From contig CAYFIR010000010.1 of NCBI GenBank assembly GCA_964343195.1, positions 1 through 64,000 of the forward strand: DNA of 64,000 nt, written 5' to 3'. Positions within the stretch are counted from its first letter, which is position 1. Every line of letters starts with the position of its first letter. This document shows positions 9,501 through 17,568 of the stretch, one piece after another. The notes below the pieces were generated by a model, which saw nothing but the letters and a program-made list of their open reading frames with translations, had not been told where the DNA came from and made no database searches. A program made the translations under genes and the position numbers. The stretch comes from CAYVAP01 sp964343195 (lineage in GTDB: Bacteria; Bacteroidota; Bacteroidia; J057).

Positions 9501-9876
9501 CAAAAAAGGAAGTGGCATTGTTGGACCAGGTATCCAGCTCGACCCCTACAGAAGCGGCCAATCCATTGAAACCGAGGGTTCCCCCTCCATTTCCGATGAC
9601 ATTGGAGCCGTAGGGCTGGATAACAAAGGCCATACCGTCAGCGCCATTGGCGTCTTTTGTGCCAAGGTTGACCTCCATGAGCCAGTCCTGAGGCTGAGAC
9701 AGGTCTACGGGAGTGGTATTCCAGACTGCGCCGCGAATGTTGGCCTGATTCGGGGTTACGGAGAAGCAGTCCCCACCGCCCGGATTGGTCTGAGCCCACT
9801 GGACTTTCTGAAACTGCCCCAGAAGTGGTAAGGTGAGCAGCCCGAAGTAAACAGAAAATGCTAGAAGTTTCTTCAT
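6559..9876 (-). CDS. T9SS cargo protein: L-type lectin domain, ten Ig-like repeats, type B sorting signal
   Basis: The 1105-residue protein starts at the ATG at 9876, because MKKLLAFSVYFGLLTLPLLGQ is a signal peptide; an upstream in-frame start would spoil it. An N-terminal legume-lectin-like sandwich (about residues 25-235, with WLMEVNLGTKDANGADGMAF and GVELDTW) is followed by a divergent Ig-like unit. Then come ten consecutive repeats of about 70 residues, each with (L/I)G.D..LC, a Y.W.DxS/G core and a closing CG....D. The first five end in YDS(L/F/I)P, so they look recently duplicated. The C-terminus (FIPTAFTPDGDAYND ... FNRWGREVF) is the gliding-motility-associated type B sorting domain. 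Probable role: a long surface stalk that presents a glycan-binding lectin. Confidence 0.88.
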   Translation of the reverse strand: MKKLLAFSVYFGLLTLPLLGQFQKVQWAQTNPGGGDCFSVTPNQANIRGAVWNTTPVDLSQPQDWLMEVNLGTKDANGADGMAFVIQPYGSNVIGNGGGTLGFNGLAASVGVELDTWSNNATSFFDYSDPLADHMAIQRNGNLNHATPNNLAGPVNMIAGVDNLEDGQWHDLRITWDPTTFTLNVYFDCVLRLTHSEDFTNTTFFGNSMVYWGMTAATGGSYNQQQVCFGAPAPTFLTQTYTICEGDTIQPVLGLGTEYSWDANPALSQLDIANPDMFPTTTTTFEVDYKDPCGFPVIETITVNVIPQPPVNLPLTDTLRLCAGEDSLLALPSLPPVPGLSILWHDNSTNFSYLINQPGLIWAEVSAGCTTVRDSMVVVYDSLPQVDFGPDVTLCEGDVLTLDANDKWAESYEWQDNSTANSFTVSQPGTYHVFIDGRCADVTDTITVAYDSLPRFELGADLELCENETQELNAFVEGATYLWQDNSTDTTFVVAAPGLIWAETTNGCGTWRDSVVAVYDSFPRIDLGPDLMLCEDDSVFLNLNAKHQTDWVWFDASVEPYYLIVQPDQIWAEVSNRCGVARDTMIVTYDSLPRFELGPDLELCDDETILLDASAGADSYVWQDNSSDSTFLVEATGQYFATATNQCGVWTDTLFAAYDSIPVIELGQDQTLCEGEEVVVDANWPGANVLWTDGLTDPKRLLTTSGTYTVTASNRCGVATDSIRLEFLPLPSAELGPADTVICGNGPFTFDVTQSGATYLWQDGGDQSRITVAREGQYYVTVSREGCSDSDTINVSVGVVPVVEIGDEQLLCDGASVSLDVSIPDPDAIYSWENGLDAPQRTISEAGTYAITVRNECGEVSDALQVQTANTPKVDLGDDEVICEGEIRQLDASFDQATYFWHDGSTLPSFTADTGGLYSVVVKTLCGTASDEVNFSEVPMPEVNLGQDTTVCEELGIILSVTEGQGTIEWQDGSSDSRYEVSEPGFYSVVVENVCGFAQDQVLIDMRQCDCELFIPTAFTPDGDAYNDEFYLVQGCSNLQAFQIRIFNRWGREVFSSDDPAQSWDGTIDGRPAATGVYAWVVEYVYAGGEGSRRDVKQGTVTLLR

Positions 9877-10048
9877 TGGGTTGAGGTTGACATGTGCAGG
9901 GGGATAGGGGCTCCCTTCTGCATTAAAGTCTGTCGAAAAAAATAAAAGTTGCCTTTTGGTAAGGAGAATCGGCAAACAACACCAGATTTTTTAACGGATG
10001 AATCACAAAAGTATTGGTCAAAATGGAAAACCGTATTAAGTTTGCACC

Positions 10049-10133
10049 GGAGGTGTGGCAGAGTGGTCGAATGCGTCGGTCTTGAAAACCGAAGTGCCGC
10101 AAGGTACCGGGGGTTCGAATCCCTCCGCCTCCG
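10049..10133 (+). tRNA. tRNA-Ser (anticodon UGA)
   Basis: The 85-base sequence folds as a class II tRNA. The acceptor arms are GGAGGTG / CGCCTCC with one G-T pair, the anticodon stem TCGGT / ACCGA holds the loop CTTGAAA (anticodon TGA), there is a long variable arm, and the T arm contains GGTTCGAATCC. CCA is not encoded. A strong hairpin terminator follows 14 bases later. Confidence 0.96.
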
Positions 10134-10147
10134 CAAAAACCACTCAT

Positions 10148-10178
10148 AGCCCTTTGCCCATAGGCAGAGGGCTTTTTT
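10148..10178 (+). terminator. Rho-independent terminator of tRNA-Ser
   Basis: AGCCCTTTGCC and GGCAGAGGGCT form an 11-bp stem (one G-T) around CATA, followed by six T residues. Confidence 0.85.
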
Positions 10179-10347
10179 ATTGCCCCATTTCGAGAAATGC
10201 TTCTGCAGGTTCATCAATCAATGAAACCATTGAACTACGATTTCCCCTACTTTCTTACACTTTAAGGAATCACAAAGTAGGAGTACGGCATGTGGAGCAG
10301 GGACTTCCCAGGAAAACTTTTCCCAGGCGACAGCCAAACGAATCGTC

Positions 10348-10510
10348 TTTAGGAACGCGAGAAAAATAACTTCCCGATTTTACGATGAGATCTTGTTCGC
10401 AGGCAAGGAAGAAAAACCGAGTTTGGCGAGCCAAATGAGGCTTTTTCTGACGCAGAATGCGGGCAAGAGATCAAGTCAAAAGCGGAACTAATTTTGTGAG
10501 CGTTCCTTAG
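10348..10510. repeat. About 160-bp full-length palindromic element (MITE-like), family A
   Basis: The ends AGGAACGC (10351) and GCGTTCCT (10500-10507) are inverted copies, and pairing continues inward through AAAATAACTTCC / GGAACTAATTTT and GATCTTGTTCGCA / TGCGGGCAAGAGATC. The core is the palindrome TTTGGCGAGCCAAA (10422-10435), exactly at the centre. The whole element could fold as one long imperfect hairpin. It fills most of the gene-free stretch 10179-10571. A shortened relative lies at 55077-55137. No clear target-site duplication was seen. Confidence 0.75.
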
Positions 10511-10571
10511 GGAGAAAAAACATTTCCCCTACCCCACACACCGAATTCTCACATTCCGGAACTTTTAGATG

Positions 10572-12536
10572 CTACTTCAATCCTGAGGTAACGCCAGGCC
10601 AGCTATCTGTCCGAAAAGGTGTCGCTGGAAGCCCAGCAGCATTGTATAGATTGGCGTCTTCGGGATTATTTCCCCAGGCATAGCGCACTGCTACAGGTTC
10701 CTGGACAGATGGGTGATACACCCTTACCTGATTTCCTACGATTTCGGCCCGGGCCCAGTGCCACTTGCGATCAGCTCCTGCGATGGCAAAGCCCTTTAGA
10801 TAGCCATACCGATCATCTGTCGCCAACCCATCGGCCACATGGTCAAAAGTCAGGAATACCTGCCCGTCCTGGATTTCCATCTCACGATAGGTCGGCCCGC
10901 TGAATACAATGTCCCGGCCATAATCTTTCGCCAGTGCAATTCTGGCGAGGCGCAATCCTACATCCAGCTTGTTTTTGGGGTGAATGTTGCCCGCCTCTCC
11001 AATGTCGATGGCCATGGCCTCGCCCGTATGCGGCAGCGAAAGGGTCATGCTTTGGGCCTCACGTAGCTCTGCCCAGCCACTTTCGGTGGGCTGATCATCA
11101 GGAGCCATGTAATTGGCCAGATTGACCCAGTAAAAGGCCAGATCCTGTCCCCACTGCTCACGCCAGTCTTCGATCAGAGCAGGAAATAATTTGCGATACT
11201 GGTAGGAACGCCCCGTGTTGCTTTCGCCCTGATACCAGATCGCTCCTCGTATGCCATAGGGCAATAGCGGATGGATCATGCCATTGTACAGGGAAGAAAC
11301 GACTTCATTGGGGCCAACGGATGAAATGGTGATGTCCAGACTTGCAGCGCTGGGGCGGTAATGCCATTCTCCAGCAAGCGAAACTTTCTCATCTCCCAGG
11401 TCCAGAAACAGGTCTCCGGGTTGGCCATAGACCCCTCCCCCACCTGCATAGTCTTCTATGCGGATAGCAATGACATTAGTCCCGGCCTTCAAAACGCCCC
11501 CAGGTACGTCGTAAAGTCGGTCCTGGGTGTAAACATTGTAGGTTTCACCGACTTGCTGTCCGTTGAGGTAGGTGTTGTCAGTATCGTCGATGGGGCCCAG
11601 GCTCAGTTGGGCGGATTTTTGGGCCTGGGCTTCCGTCAGTTCAAAGGTGCGGCGGTACCAGAGTACTCCATCAAAGGTCGCGAGCGCTTCTTCATTGGCC
11701 TCCCAAATACCGGGAAGCTGGGTGCTACGCCAGTGAGTCAGGTCCAAATCCGCTGCTGCCCATCGCGCATTTCCTGCTACCAGCCCTTTTTCTACGGGCC
11801 CAAAGTCCTCCAGCATCAGGCGGTACTCAGCCTTTCGTTTTTCTTCCAGTTCATCAAAGGAGGTGCTGGCATAGGAGGCCACTTCCTCCGAAAATTCCTC
11901 AAACTCTGCGATCCGCTCCGGGCTGATCCAGGCTTCCACTTCGGTGCCGCCCCAGTTGCTGCTAATCAGTCCTACGGGAACCCCTAATTCTTCCTGAATT
12001 TTTCGCCCGAAATAATAGCCTACGATGGAAAAATCCTTGATCGAGCTGTAGCTACTCAGCTCCCATTCTCCCCCTTTTAGTCGATCCTGTGTAGTCAACT
12101 GGAGGTTATGGGGCACATCGAAAACGCGGATATCCTCATTAACCATTTCCGAAATATCTCCACGACTGAGTCCATTGGCATTGGGAGACCACTCCATATT
12201 GGACTGTCCTCCACAGAGCCAGACTTCCCCAAAAACGACATCCGAGACGGTAAGCTCCTCCCCTCGGGATACCACTTTCAGTTCGTAACTGCCTCCTGCA
12301 GCATGAGGTTCCAGTTGTACGCGCCAGTACCCCCCCTTATCGGCTTTGGTGGTCAGGGTTTTTCCGTCAAAAGTTACTTCGACCCGGGCTTTGGGTCGGG
12401 CCCACCCCCAAATGGGAACAGCCTGATCTCGCTGCAGGACCATGTGGTCGTCGATGATACGTGGGAGTTGCAATTGCGCGTGAACACAAGAGGTCCAGCT
12501 AAAAAAGCTGAAAAGCGCCAGTAGTAGAATCCTCAT
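10572..12536 (-). CDS. Sialate O-acetylesterase-like SGNH carbohydrate esterase
   Basis: The ATG at 12536 was chosen because MRILLLALFSFFSWTSCVHA is a signal peptide, giving 654 residues. The catalytic serine lies in CGGQSNMEW near residue 112, and the second SGNH block is IWYQGESN. A His in DIGEAGNIHPKNK fits the third block. Between the first two blocks sits a jelly-roll, galactose-binding-like insert (VLWYRRTFEL ... TYLNGQQVG ... AGTNVIAIRIEDY), which is common in this family. Members remove acetyl groups from sialic acids or from other plant and microbial glycans; the substrate here is not determined. It stands alone, downstream of typA on the same strand, with a 364-base gap. Confidence 0.85.
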   Translation of the reverse strand: MRILLLALFSFFSWTSCVHAQLQLPRIIDDHMVLQRDQAVPIWGWARPKARVEVTFDGKTLTTKADKGGYWRVQLEPHAAGGSYELKVVSRGEELTVSDVVFGEVWLCGGQSNMEWSPNANGLSRGDISEMVNEDIRVFDVPHNLQLTTQDRLKGGEWELSSYSSIKDFSIVGYYFGRKIQEELGVPVGLISSNWGGTEVEAWISPERIAEFEEFSEEVASYASTSFDELEEKRKAEYRLMLEDFGPVEKGLVAGNARWAAADLDLTHWRSTQLPGIWEANEEALATFDGVLWYRRTFELTEAQAQKSAQLSLGPIDDTDNTYLNGQQVGETYNVYTQDRLYDVPGGVLKAGTNVIAIRIEDYAGGGGVYGQPGDLFLDLGDEKVSLAGEWHYRPSAASLDITISSVGPNEVVSSLYNGMIHPLLPYGIRGAIWYQGESNTGRSYQYRKLFPALIEDWREQWGQDLAFYWVNLANYMAPDDQPTESGWAELREAQSMTLSLPHTGEAMAIDIGEAGNIHPKNKLDVGLRLARIALAKDYGRDIVFSGPTYREMEIQDGQVFLTFDHVADGLATDDRYGYLKGFAIAGADRKWHWARAEIVGNQVRVYHPSVQEPVAVRYAWGNNPEDANLYNAAGLPATPFRTDSWPGVTSGLK

Positions 12537-12900
12537 TTTCTGAAAGGTTTGGATTAAGACAGTGAACAAGTTGAAGCTAGCAGATGAATGTGAAGTGCGC
12601 AAGCACCAGCCCCAAAAGAAAGCGAGACATGGCCCTTTACAGGTCATGTCTCGCGTTGAGTGGTATGCGGTATAAGGAAATAAGCAGTTGGGCAGAGTTA
12701 TATAGGTATGGAGTATATGGGGATATGAAGGGAAATCACTACATAAGGCCTTCATACCTTCATTTCCTCCATACCTCTCTTTTATAGTTATTTTTGATCT
12801 CCTACTTATGGAGGCAAATCGCTGCCTAAGCCCTACCTCTCTCCTATATCTATTAATGGGCTTCCAGGAACGCCACCGCCTCATACACCATCCCGCTCCA
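12537..12900. other. Gene-free region with two hairpins between typA and the esterase
   Basis: A perfect inverted repeat GCGAGACATG / CATGTCTCGC occupies 12622-12654 and may terminate or regulate minus-strand transcription. A second nested structure lies at 12705-12775: GGTATGGAG / CTCCATACC outside and TATGAAGG / CCTTCATA inside. No credible gene is present. Confidence 0.55.
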
Positions 12901-14703
12901 CTAAATCTTCCCTCCGCGCTTGCGCTCGTGCTCCTTGAGGTAAATCTTGCGCAGGCGAATGGACTCAGGGGTCAATTCGACGTACTCGTCTTCCTTGATG
13001 TATTCCAGGGCCTCTTCCAATGAAAACTTGGTAGGTGGAGCGAGTTTAACCTTGTCGTCAGAACCGGCCGCGCGGACGTTGCTCAGTTTCTTGGACTTGG
13101 TAACGTTGATCACCAGGTCATCAGACTTGTTGTTCTCCCCAACAATCTGTCCTTCATATACCTCCTGCTGTGGGTCGATGAAGAAAATTCCCCGATCCTG
13201 CAGACGGTCCAGTGCATAGGCAAATGCCTGTCCGGGCTCGCTGGAGATCAAAGAGCCGTTGTTCCGCTTCTGGATCTCGCCTTTATAGGGCTCAAACTGA
13301 AGGAAGCGGTGGGCCATGATGGCTTCGCCCTGGGTTGCGGTCAGAATCTCATTTCGCAGGCCGATGATACCACGAGACGGCATGGTAAACTTCAGAATGG
13401 CGCGATCGCCGCGAATCTCCATGCTCTGCATCTCGCCTTTGCGCTGGGTAACCAGGTCAATGGCTCGGCCGCTCATGTTCTCGGGGAGATCAATGGTCAG
13501 TTCCTCGATGGGTTCGTGCTTCTTTCCATCGATTTCCTTGATGATTACCTGTGGCTGTCCTACCTGTACTTCGTAGCCTTCGCGACGCATGGTTTCCAGC
13601 AAGACAGAGAGGTGTAGCACTCCACGGCCGTAGACGTTGAAGGAATCAGCGCTATTGGTTTCCTCGACCCGGAGGGCAAGATTTCGCTCCAACTCGGCCT
13701 CCAGACGGTCCTTGAGGTGGCGCGAGGTGACGTATTTGCCCTCACGACCAAAGAAGGGGGAATTGTTGATCGTAAAGAGCATGCTCATGGTCGGCTCGTC
13801 GATGGAAATCGGCGGCATGGCCTCCGGATGTTCCGGGTCGGTGATGGTGTCTCCGATTTCAAAGTCTTCCAGACCAATCAGGGCTACGATCTCTCCTGCT
13901 TCGACTTTCTCCACTTTCTGACGTCCCAGTCCTTCAAACACCTGCAACTCCTTGATTCGGGCCTGCTTTTGCTCCCCTTCGCGCTTGATCAGGGTAACGG
14001 GCATGTTTTCCTTTAGCTCGCCACGGAACAGTCGGCCAATGGCGATTCGGCCTACGTAGGAAGAGAAGTCGAGTGAGGTTACCTGCATCTGAGCAGGGCC
14101 ATCTTCTATCTGTGGTGGAGGAATGACTTCCAGAATCGTATCCAGCAGGTGGATGATGTTATCGGTAGGCTCTTCCCAGGAAGGCCCCATCCAACCCATT
14201 TTCGCAGAACCAAATACGGTCGGAAACTCCAGTTGCTCCTCTGTCGCGTCCAGTTCAAACATCAGGTCATAAACTGACTCATGGACTTCATCTGGGCGAC
14301 AATTGGGCTTGTCGACCTTGTTGATGACTACGATGGGCTTCAGGCCGAGCTGAAGTGCTTTTTGTAGCACAAATCGGGTCTGAGGCATAGGCCCTTCGAA
14401 GGCATCTACCAGCAGCAACACACCATCCGCCATATTCAATACCCGCTCTACCTCGCCACCAAAGTCGCTGTGACCAGGGGTATCAATGAGGTTGATTTTG
14501 GTATCTTTGTAGCGGACAGAGACATTCTTGGAGAGAATGGTAATACCACGCTCTCTTTCGAGGTCGTTGTTGTCCATGATCAGCTCACCAACGGTCTGGT
14601 GTGCTTTGAACAATTTGCCTGCCACAAGCATTTTATCCATCAGAGTGGTTTTGCCGTGGTCAACGTGGGCAATAATTGCGATGTTTCGCAGGTTTTGAGA
14701 CAT
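12901..14703 (-). CDS. typA: Translational GTPase TypA/BipA
   Basis: The 600-residue protein matches the usual TypA length. All GTPase motifs are visible near the N-terminus: AHVDHGKTTL (G1), ERGITI (G2), DTPGHSDF (G3) and NKVDK (G4). EF-G-like domains and the TypA-specific C-terminal region follow, the latter ending in a basic KEHERKRGGKI tail. The ATG at 14703 is preferred because MSQNLRNIAIIAHVDHG is the family N-terminus. TypA is a ribosome-associated GTPase that aids 50S assembly and growth under stress. It is divergent from a lipoprotein gene only 39 bases away, so the two promoters overlap. Confidence 0.96.
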   Translation of the reverse strand: MSQNLRNIAIIAHVDHGKTTLMDKMLVAGKLFKAHQTVGELIMDNNDLERERGITILSKNVSVRYKDTKINLIDTPGHSDFGGEVERVLNMADGVLLLVDAFEGPMPQTRFVLQKALQLGLKPIVVINKVDKPNCRPDEVHESVYDLMFELDATEEQLEFPTVFGSAKMGWMGPSWEEPTDNIIHLLDTILEVIPPPQIEDGPAQMQVTSLDFSSYVGRIAIGRLFRGELKENMPVTLIKREGEQKQARIKELQVFEGLGRQKVEKVEAGEIVALIGLEDFEIGDTITDPEHPEAMPPISIDEPTMSMLFTINNSPFFGREGKYVTSRHLKDRLEAELERNLALRVEETNSADSFNVYGRGVLHLSVLLETMRREGYEVQVGQPQVIIKEIDGKKHEPIEELTIDLPENMSGRAIDLVTQRKGEMQSMEIRGDRAILKFTMPSRGIIGLRNEILTATQGEAIMAHRFLQFEPYKGEIQKRNNGSLISSEPGQAFAYALDRLQDRGIFFIDPQQEVYEGQIVGENNKSDDLVINVTKSKKLSNVRAAGSDDKVKLAPPTKFSLEEALEYIKEDEYVELTPESIRLRKIYLKEHERKRGGKI

Positions 14704-14742
14704 ATTGGTGGTTAAATTCGGGCGCAAAGTTCGCTATACATT

Positions 14743-15243
14743 ATGATGAATAAAAACACCCTTTTCCGTCTGGCAATAATTATGCTCCTAATGGTCCTCC
14801 TAATACCGGGTTGTGTGCCCGAGGGCGAAGGAAATATTACTCCCAGAGCAGATTTAATTTTTGTGGTAATGGACGAGTCGGGTACTCCAATCCCCAATGC
14901 TCAGGTTCTGCTATTTCCTTTCCGGACTCCATACGAGGACTATCTGACTACTAACCCTGACGGTGACCCCAACCAGGGGAATACGCTGGATGCAGAAGAT
15001 ATTGCCGTTACAAACAGTTTGGGGGAAGCCATCTTCGCCAATCGCCCTCTTGACGGAACCAGCTACGCCAGCGGCACTACCTATATCCACCAGCCCAACA
15101 GCATCTACTTCCGGGTACAGGCCGAGTATAACAGTGGTTTTGTCACCAATGACTCCAATGATCCGGCGACGTATCGGCTGGCATTTCCGGAACTGGAATC
15201 TGGCGACATCATCCGTGAGGAGATTGAGGTGTTTGTGAGATAA
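14743..15243 (+). CDS. Lipoprotein with Ig-like (prealbumin/CnaB-type) domain
   Basis: The 166-residue product has a hydrophobic leader ending in a lipobox (LIPGC), so it is probably attached to the outer membrane. The mature part has a single beta-sandwich of the carboxypeptidase-regulatory type (FVVMDESGTPIPNAQVLLFP, later TNSLGEAIFANRPLDG). No function can be assigned. It is divergent from typA and stands alone. An AATTCG-rich spacer follows it (15241-15359). Confidence 0.75.
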   Translation: MMNKNTLFRLAIIMLLMVLLIPGCVPEGEGNITPRADLIFVVMDESGTPIPNAQVLLFPFRTPYEDYLTTNPDGDPNQGNTLDAEDIAVTNSLGEAIFANRPLDGTSYASGTTYIHQPNSIYFRVQAEYNSGFVTNDSNDPATYRLAFPELESGDIIREEIEVFVR

Positions 15244-15359
15244 TTGGAAATTCGGAATTCGTGATCGCTTCTTTGGCCCTCCGTGGGTCGCTCTGGTCAC
15301 TGATTTCTCCTTTCTTCACTGTCCCATGAACAATGTTCAATGAAAAATGAAAAACTGAT

Positions 15360-15932
15360 TTGAAGTTACTCTACCTCACCGAATCCAACCTGCGCGATCG
15401 CCTGTTTATTCAGGATCTGGTCCACAATTTCAAATACGAACTGTCTGAGGATGTGCTACTGGTACATGCACCTTTTGGAGGGACCGTACGCGACACCCGT
15501 TTTGTGACCAAGCGCATCTCGACTCTATTGAGCGAAACTCTGGTGTACAACAATGCTTTTACCATCGAGCAGCGGGATCTGGTGAAAGTCTCTGAGGAAG
15601 GCATGCAGGTCAACGTGGAAATGATCCCGAAACTGGTTGCCCCCATCAATCTGCTCATTCTGGGCCCTGTGGCAAAAGGACCTGATGGTCCGGTAATCAT
15701 CGATTCCATTGAATTGGTCGAAGCCCTGCGCAGTCAACTCTCTATCGAAGAGACCATCGTATTCCCTGCAAATGGTCTCTCTCCCCTGGGCCGCAAAAAC
15801 ACTGTTATAACGGATCAGGAGCAGGTTTTGGAGTTAAAAAAAGCCTACGATGAAGAAAGTGAGGCGCTGGAACTGGCCTATCGCTTACGACCTGCAAAGC
15901 TGGCGTCGCCGGTCACGTATTCAAATTCGTAA
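15360..15932 (+). CDS. Hypothetical protein, possibly of nucleotide/amino-acid-kinase-like fold
   Basis: The 190-residue product is not recognised. It begins at TTG 15360 (MKLLYLTESNLRDRL); no ATG is available nearby. It is soluble, without signal peptide or membrane segments, and has a regular alternation of predicted strands and helices (DVLLVHAPFGG, INLLILGPVAKGPDGPVIID, ETIVFPANGLSPLG) that suggests an alpha/beta fold. Resemblance to the carbamate/acetylglutamate kinase fold is only an impression. The last residues and the stop codon lie in an AATTCG-type intergenic repeat, so the C-terminus may have been changed by it. The next gene is recO. Confidence 0.6.
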   Translation: MKLLYLTESNLRDRLFIQDLVHNFKYELSEDVLLVHAPFGGTVRDTRFVTKRISTLLSETLVYNNAFTIEQRDLVKVSEEGMQVNVEMIPKLVAPINLLILGPVAKGPDGPVIIDSIELVEALRSQLSIEETIVFPANGLSPLGRKNTVITDQEQVLELKKAYDEESEALELAYRLRPAKLASPVTYSNS

Positions 15933-15962
15933 TTTGGGAATTCGTGATTCTTAATCAGGAGC

Positions 15963-16006
15963 GTACAAAACTCTACGACAGAGAACGAATTCGTAGAGTT
16001 TTGTAC
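15963..16006. repeat. Perfect 16-bp inverted repeat (hairpin)
   Basis: GTACAAAACTCTACGA and its exact complement TCGTAGAGTTTTGTAC flank a 12-base loop. It lies between the hypothetical gene and recO and is followed by no T-run, so it may be a repeat or a transcript stabiliser rather than a terminator. Confidence 0.6.
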
Positions 16007-16060
16007 AGCCCTGATTCGCAATTTCCAACTGATCAATGAACCATGTTCCCTGAACACTGA

Positions 16061-16792
16061 ATGATAAAAAAAACTGAAGGCATCGTCCTGCGCAGCATGA
16101 AGCATCAGGAAGCCAACCTGATCACCACCCTCTACACGCGGGAGTATGGGGTGATGAGCTTTATCATCACGGGATATCGTTCGACACGGTCGCGGCGCAA
16201 ACACAGCTATTTCCAGCCTTTGTCCATCGTGGAGATCGTCTTTCAGGAGCGGCCCAATCGGGACCTGCACAAGATATCCGAGAGCAAAGTCGCCCACCTG
16301 CTGCATGAGGTCCAGTCGGCTCCGATCAAACTTTCGCTGGGACTGGCCATGATGGAGATTTTTTATGATGTAGTAAAGGAGGAGGAATCCCAACCAGGGC
16401 TTTACGATTTTTTACGTGCAGTGATCATCCAACTGGATCAGTCTCCGCAGCGACTGATCCAGTTGTTCCTCTATTTTCTCGTTCACCTCACCCGGTTCCT
16501 GGGATTTTTTCCCTACGACGCCAGTGATGAAGGAGCCAGAGTCAATTTTGATGTGAAGGAAGGCCTGATCGAGGAGGCAAAGGGTCAGGGCAATGCTGCA
16601 GCAGGGCTATTGCGGCGCTTTATGTACAGCGAACTCCTCCCCTTACCCGAGCCCTATTCATGTCAGCAGATCACTTTTGACGGTCAGCAAAAACGGGAAC
16701 TTATCCGTATGATTTTCACCTACTATGGAGAGCACATCCATGGATTTCGTTACCCTCAGACGATGAAGGTATTCGCTGAAGTATTTGGGTAA
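16061..16792 (+). CDS. recO: DNA repair protein RecO
   Basis: The 243-residue protein shows the RecO N-terminal OB fold (KKTEGIVLRSMKHQEANLITTLYTREYGV ending in YRS) and the helical C-terminal domain usual for the family. Length is normal. RecO loads RecA onto SSB-coated single-stranded DNA with RecR during gap repair. The typical RecO zinc-binding cysteines are not evident; only one Cys is seen in the C-terminal part, as in many Bacteroidota. The gene is preceded by a spacer with CAATGAAC-type repeats and is convergent with the DUF4199 gene. Confidence 0.92.
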   Translation: MIKKTEGIVLRSMKHQEANLITTLYTREYGVMSFIITGYRSTRSRRKHSYFQPLSIVEIVFQERPNRDLHKISESKVAHLLHEVQSAPIKLSLGLAMMEIFYDVVKEEESQPGLYDFLRAVIIQLDQSPQRLIQLFLYFLVHLTRFLGFFPYDASDEGARVNFDVKEGLIEEAKGQGNAAAGLLRRFMYSELLPLPEPYSCQQITFDGQQKRELIRMIFTYYGEHIHGFRYPQTMKVFAEVFG

Positions 16793-16850
16793 AAATCAGC
16801 ATCCCACTTCTGAAAGCCGGTGATCATCTGAAATTTTCCGGCATCCAGCC

Positions 16851-17351
16851 TTATTTCCTGAACCAGCGCGGAACAACCGTCATAAAAAATGAGACAACAG
16901 CTGAGGTAACTGCTCCGGTAATCAGTGCAAAAATGGTACTCACCATGATGTAGCTTTGCAGGTTAAAGTGAGCCTCTGCTTCTTCAGCGGTCGTTAAGCC
17001 ATGCTCTACGCCATAATTAATGGCATTCTCAAAGTAATCGGGAGAGATCAGCGTATGGGTGATCCATTGTGAAAGAGGAGTCAGGATAGCCACCACAAGG
17101 GAGACCAACAATCCAAATACGAACCCCTGAATCCAGGTCATTTCTCCTCCGAAGTCTTTGGCCTTTTTGTCCCTTAACGCCAGTACATACACGATTACTG
17201 CGACGATGGCGAAGAGATTGGTATAGGTCGGATGCAGTTCGATTTTCTCATCGTGCCAGCCCATGGTTCGCTCAAAAACCATCCAAAGCATCATGACGAT
17301 AGAGAAAATAAGTCCCCATTTGATTTCTGTGCGGAATCTGTTGATGTTCAT
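16851..17351 (-). CDS. DUF4199 family integral membrane protein
   Basis: The ATG at 17351 gives 166 residues starting MNINRFRTEIKWGLIFSIV. Four membrane helices are visible: near the N-terminus, in FAIVAVIVYVLALRD, in GFVFGLLVSLVVAILTPL, and in IFALITGAVTSAVVSFFM. The conserved order is that of DUF4199, a small Bacteroidota membrane family of unknown function. The upstream in-frame extension (to 17432) lacks membrane character and was not used. It faces recO and has no obvious operon partner. Confidence 0.8.
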   Translation of the reverse strand: MNINRFRTEIKWGLIFSIVMMLWMVFERTMGWHDEKIELHPTYTNLFAIVAVIVYVLALRDKKAKDFGGEMTWIQGFVFGLLVSLVVAILTPLSQWITHTLISPDYFENAINYGVEHGLTTAEEAEAHFNLQSYIMVSTIFALITGAVTSAVVSFFMTVVPRWFRK

Positions 17352-17568
17352 AACCCAGGTGATTAAGGTGGTGAGGGAAGTGCTGGTGCCTGAACGGGTG
17401 TTTCTGAACCAAACATACCAAATTTTCGCCATGGATCGGACCGGGGATTTTCAAGGTGACACGAACTGACACTATTGGATTAGAGCCATTTAATGCTTAG
17501 ATTAAGAATAGGTTAAGTGGAGTAGGAATCTGTGGCGAAACAAGCAATTACTCAAAATCTGGACTACT

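Noticed and set aside
10055..10369. Plus-strand open frame of about 104 codons
   Set aside because: It overlaps the tRNA-Ser gene and its terminator and has no coding character.
12584..12787. Possible small gene between typA and the esterase
   Set aside because: The frame runs through two hairpins and its product has no plausible features.
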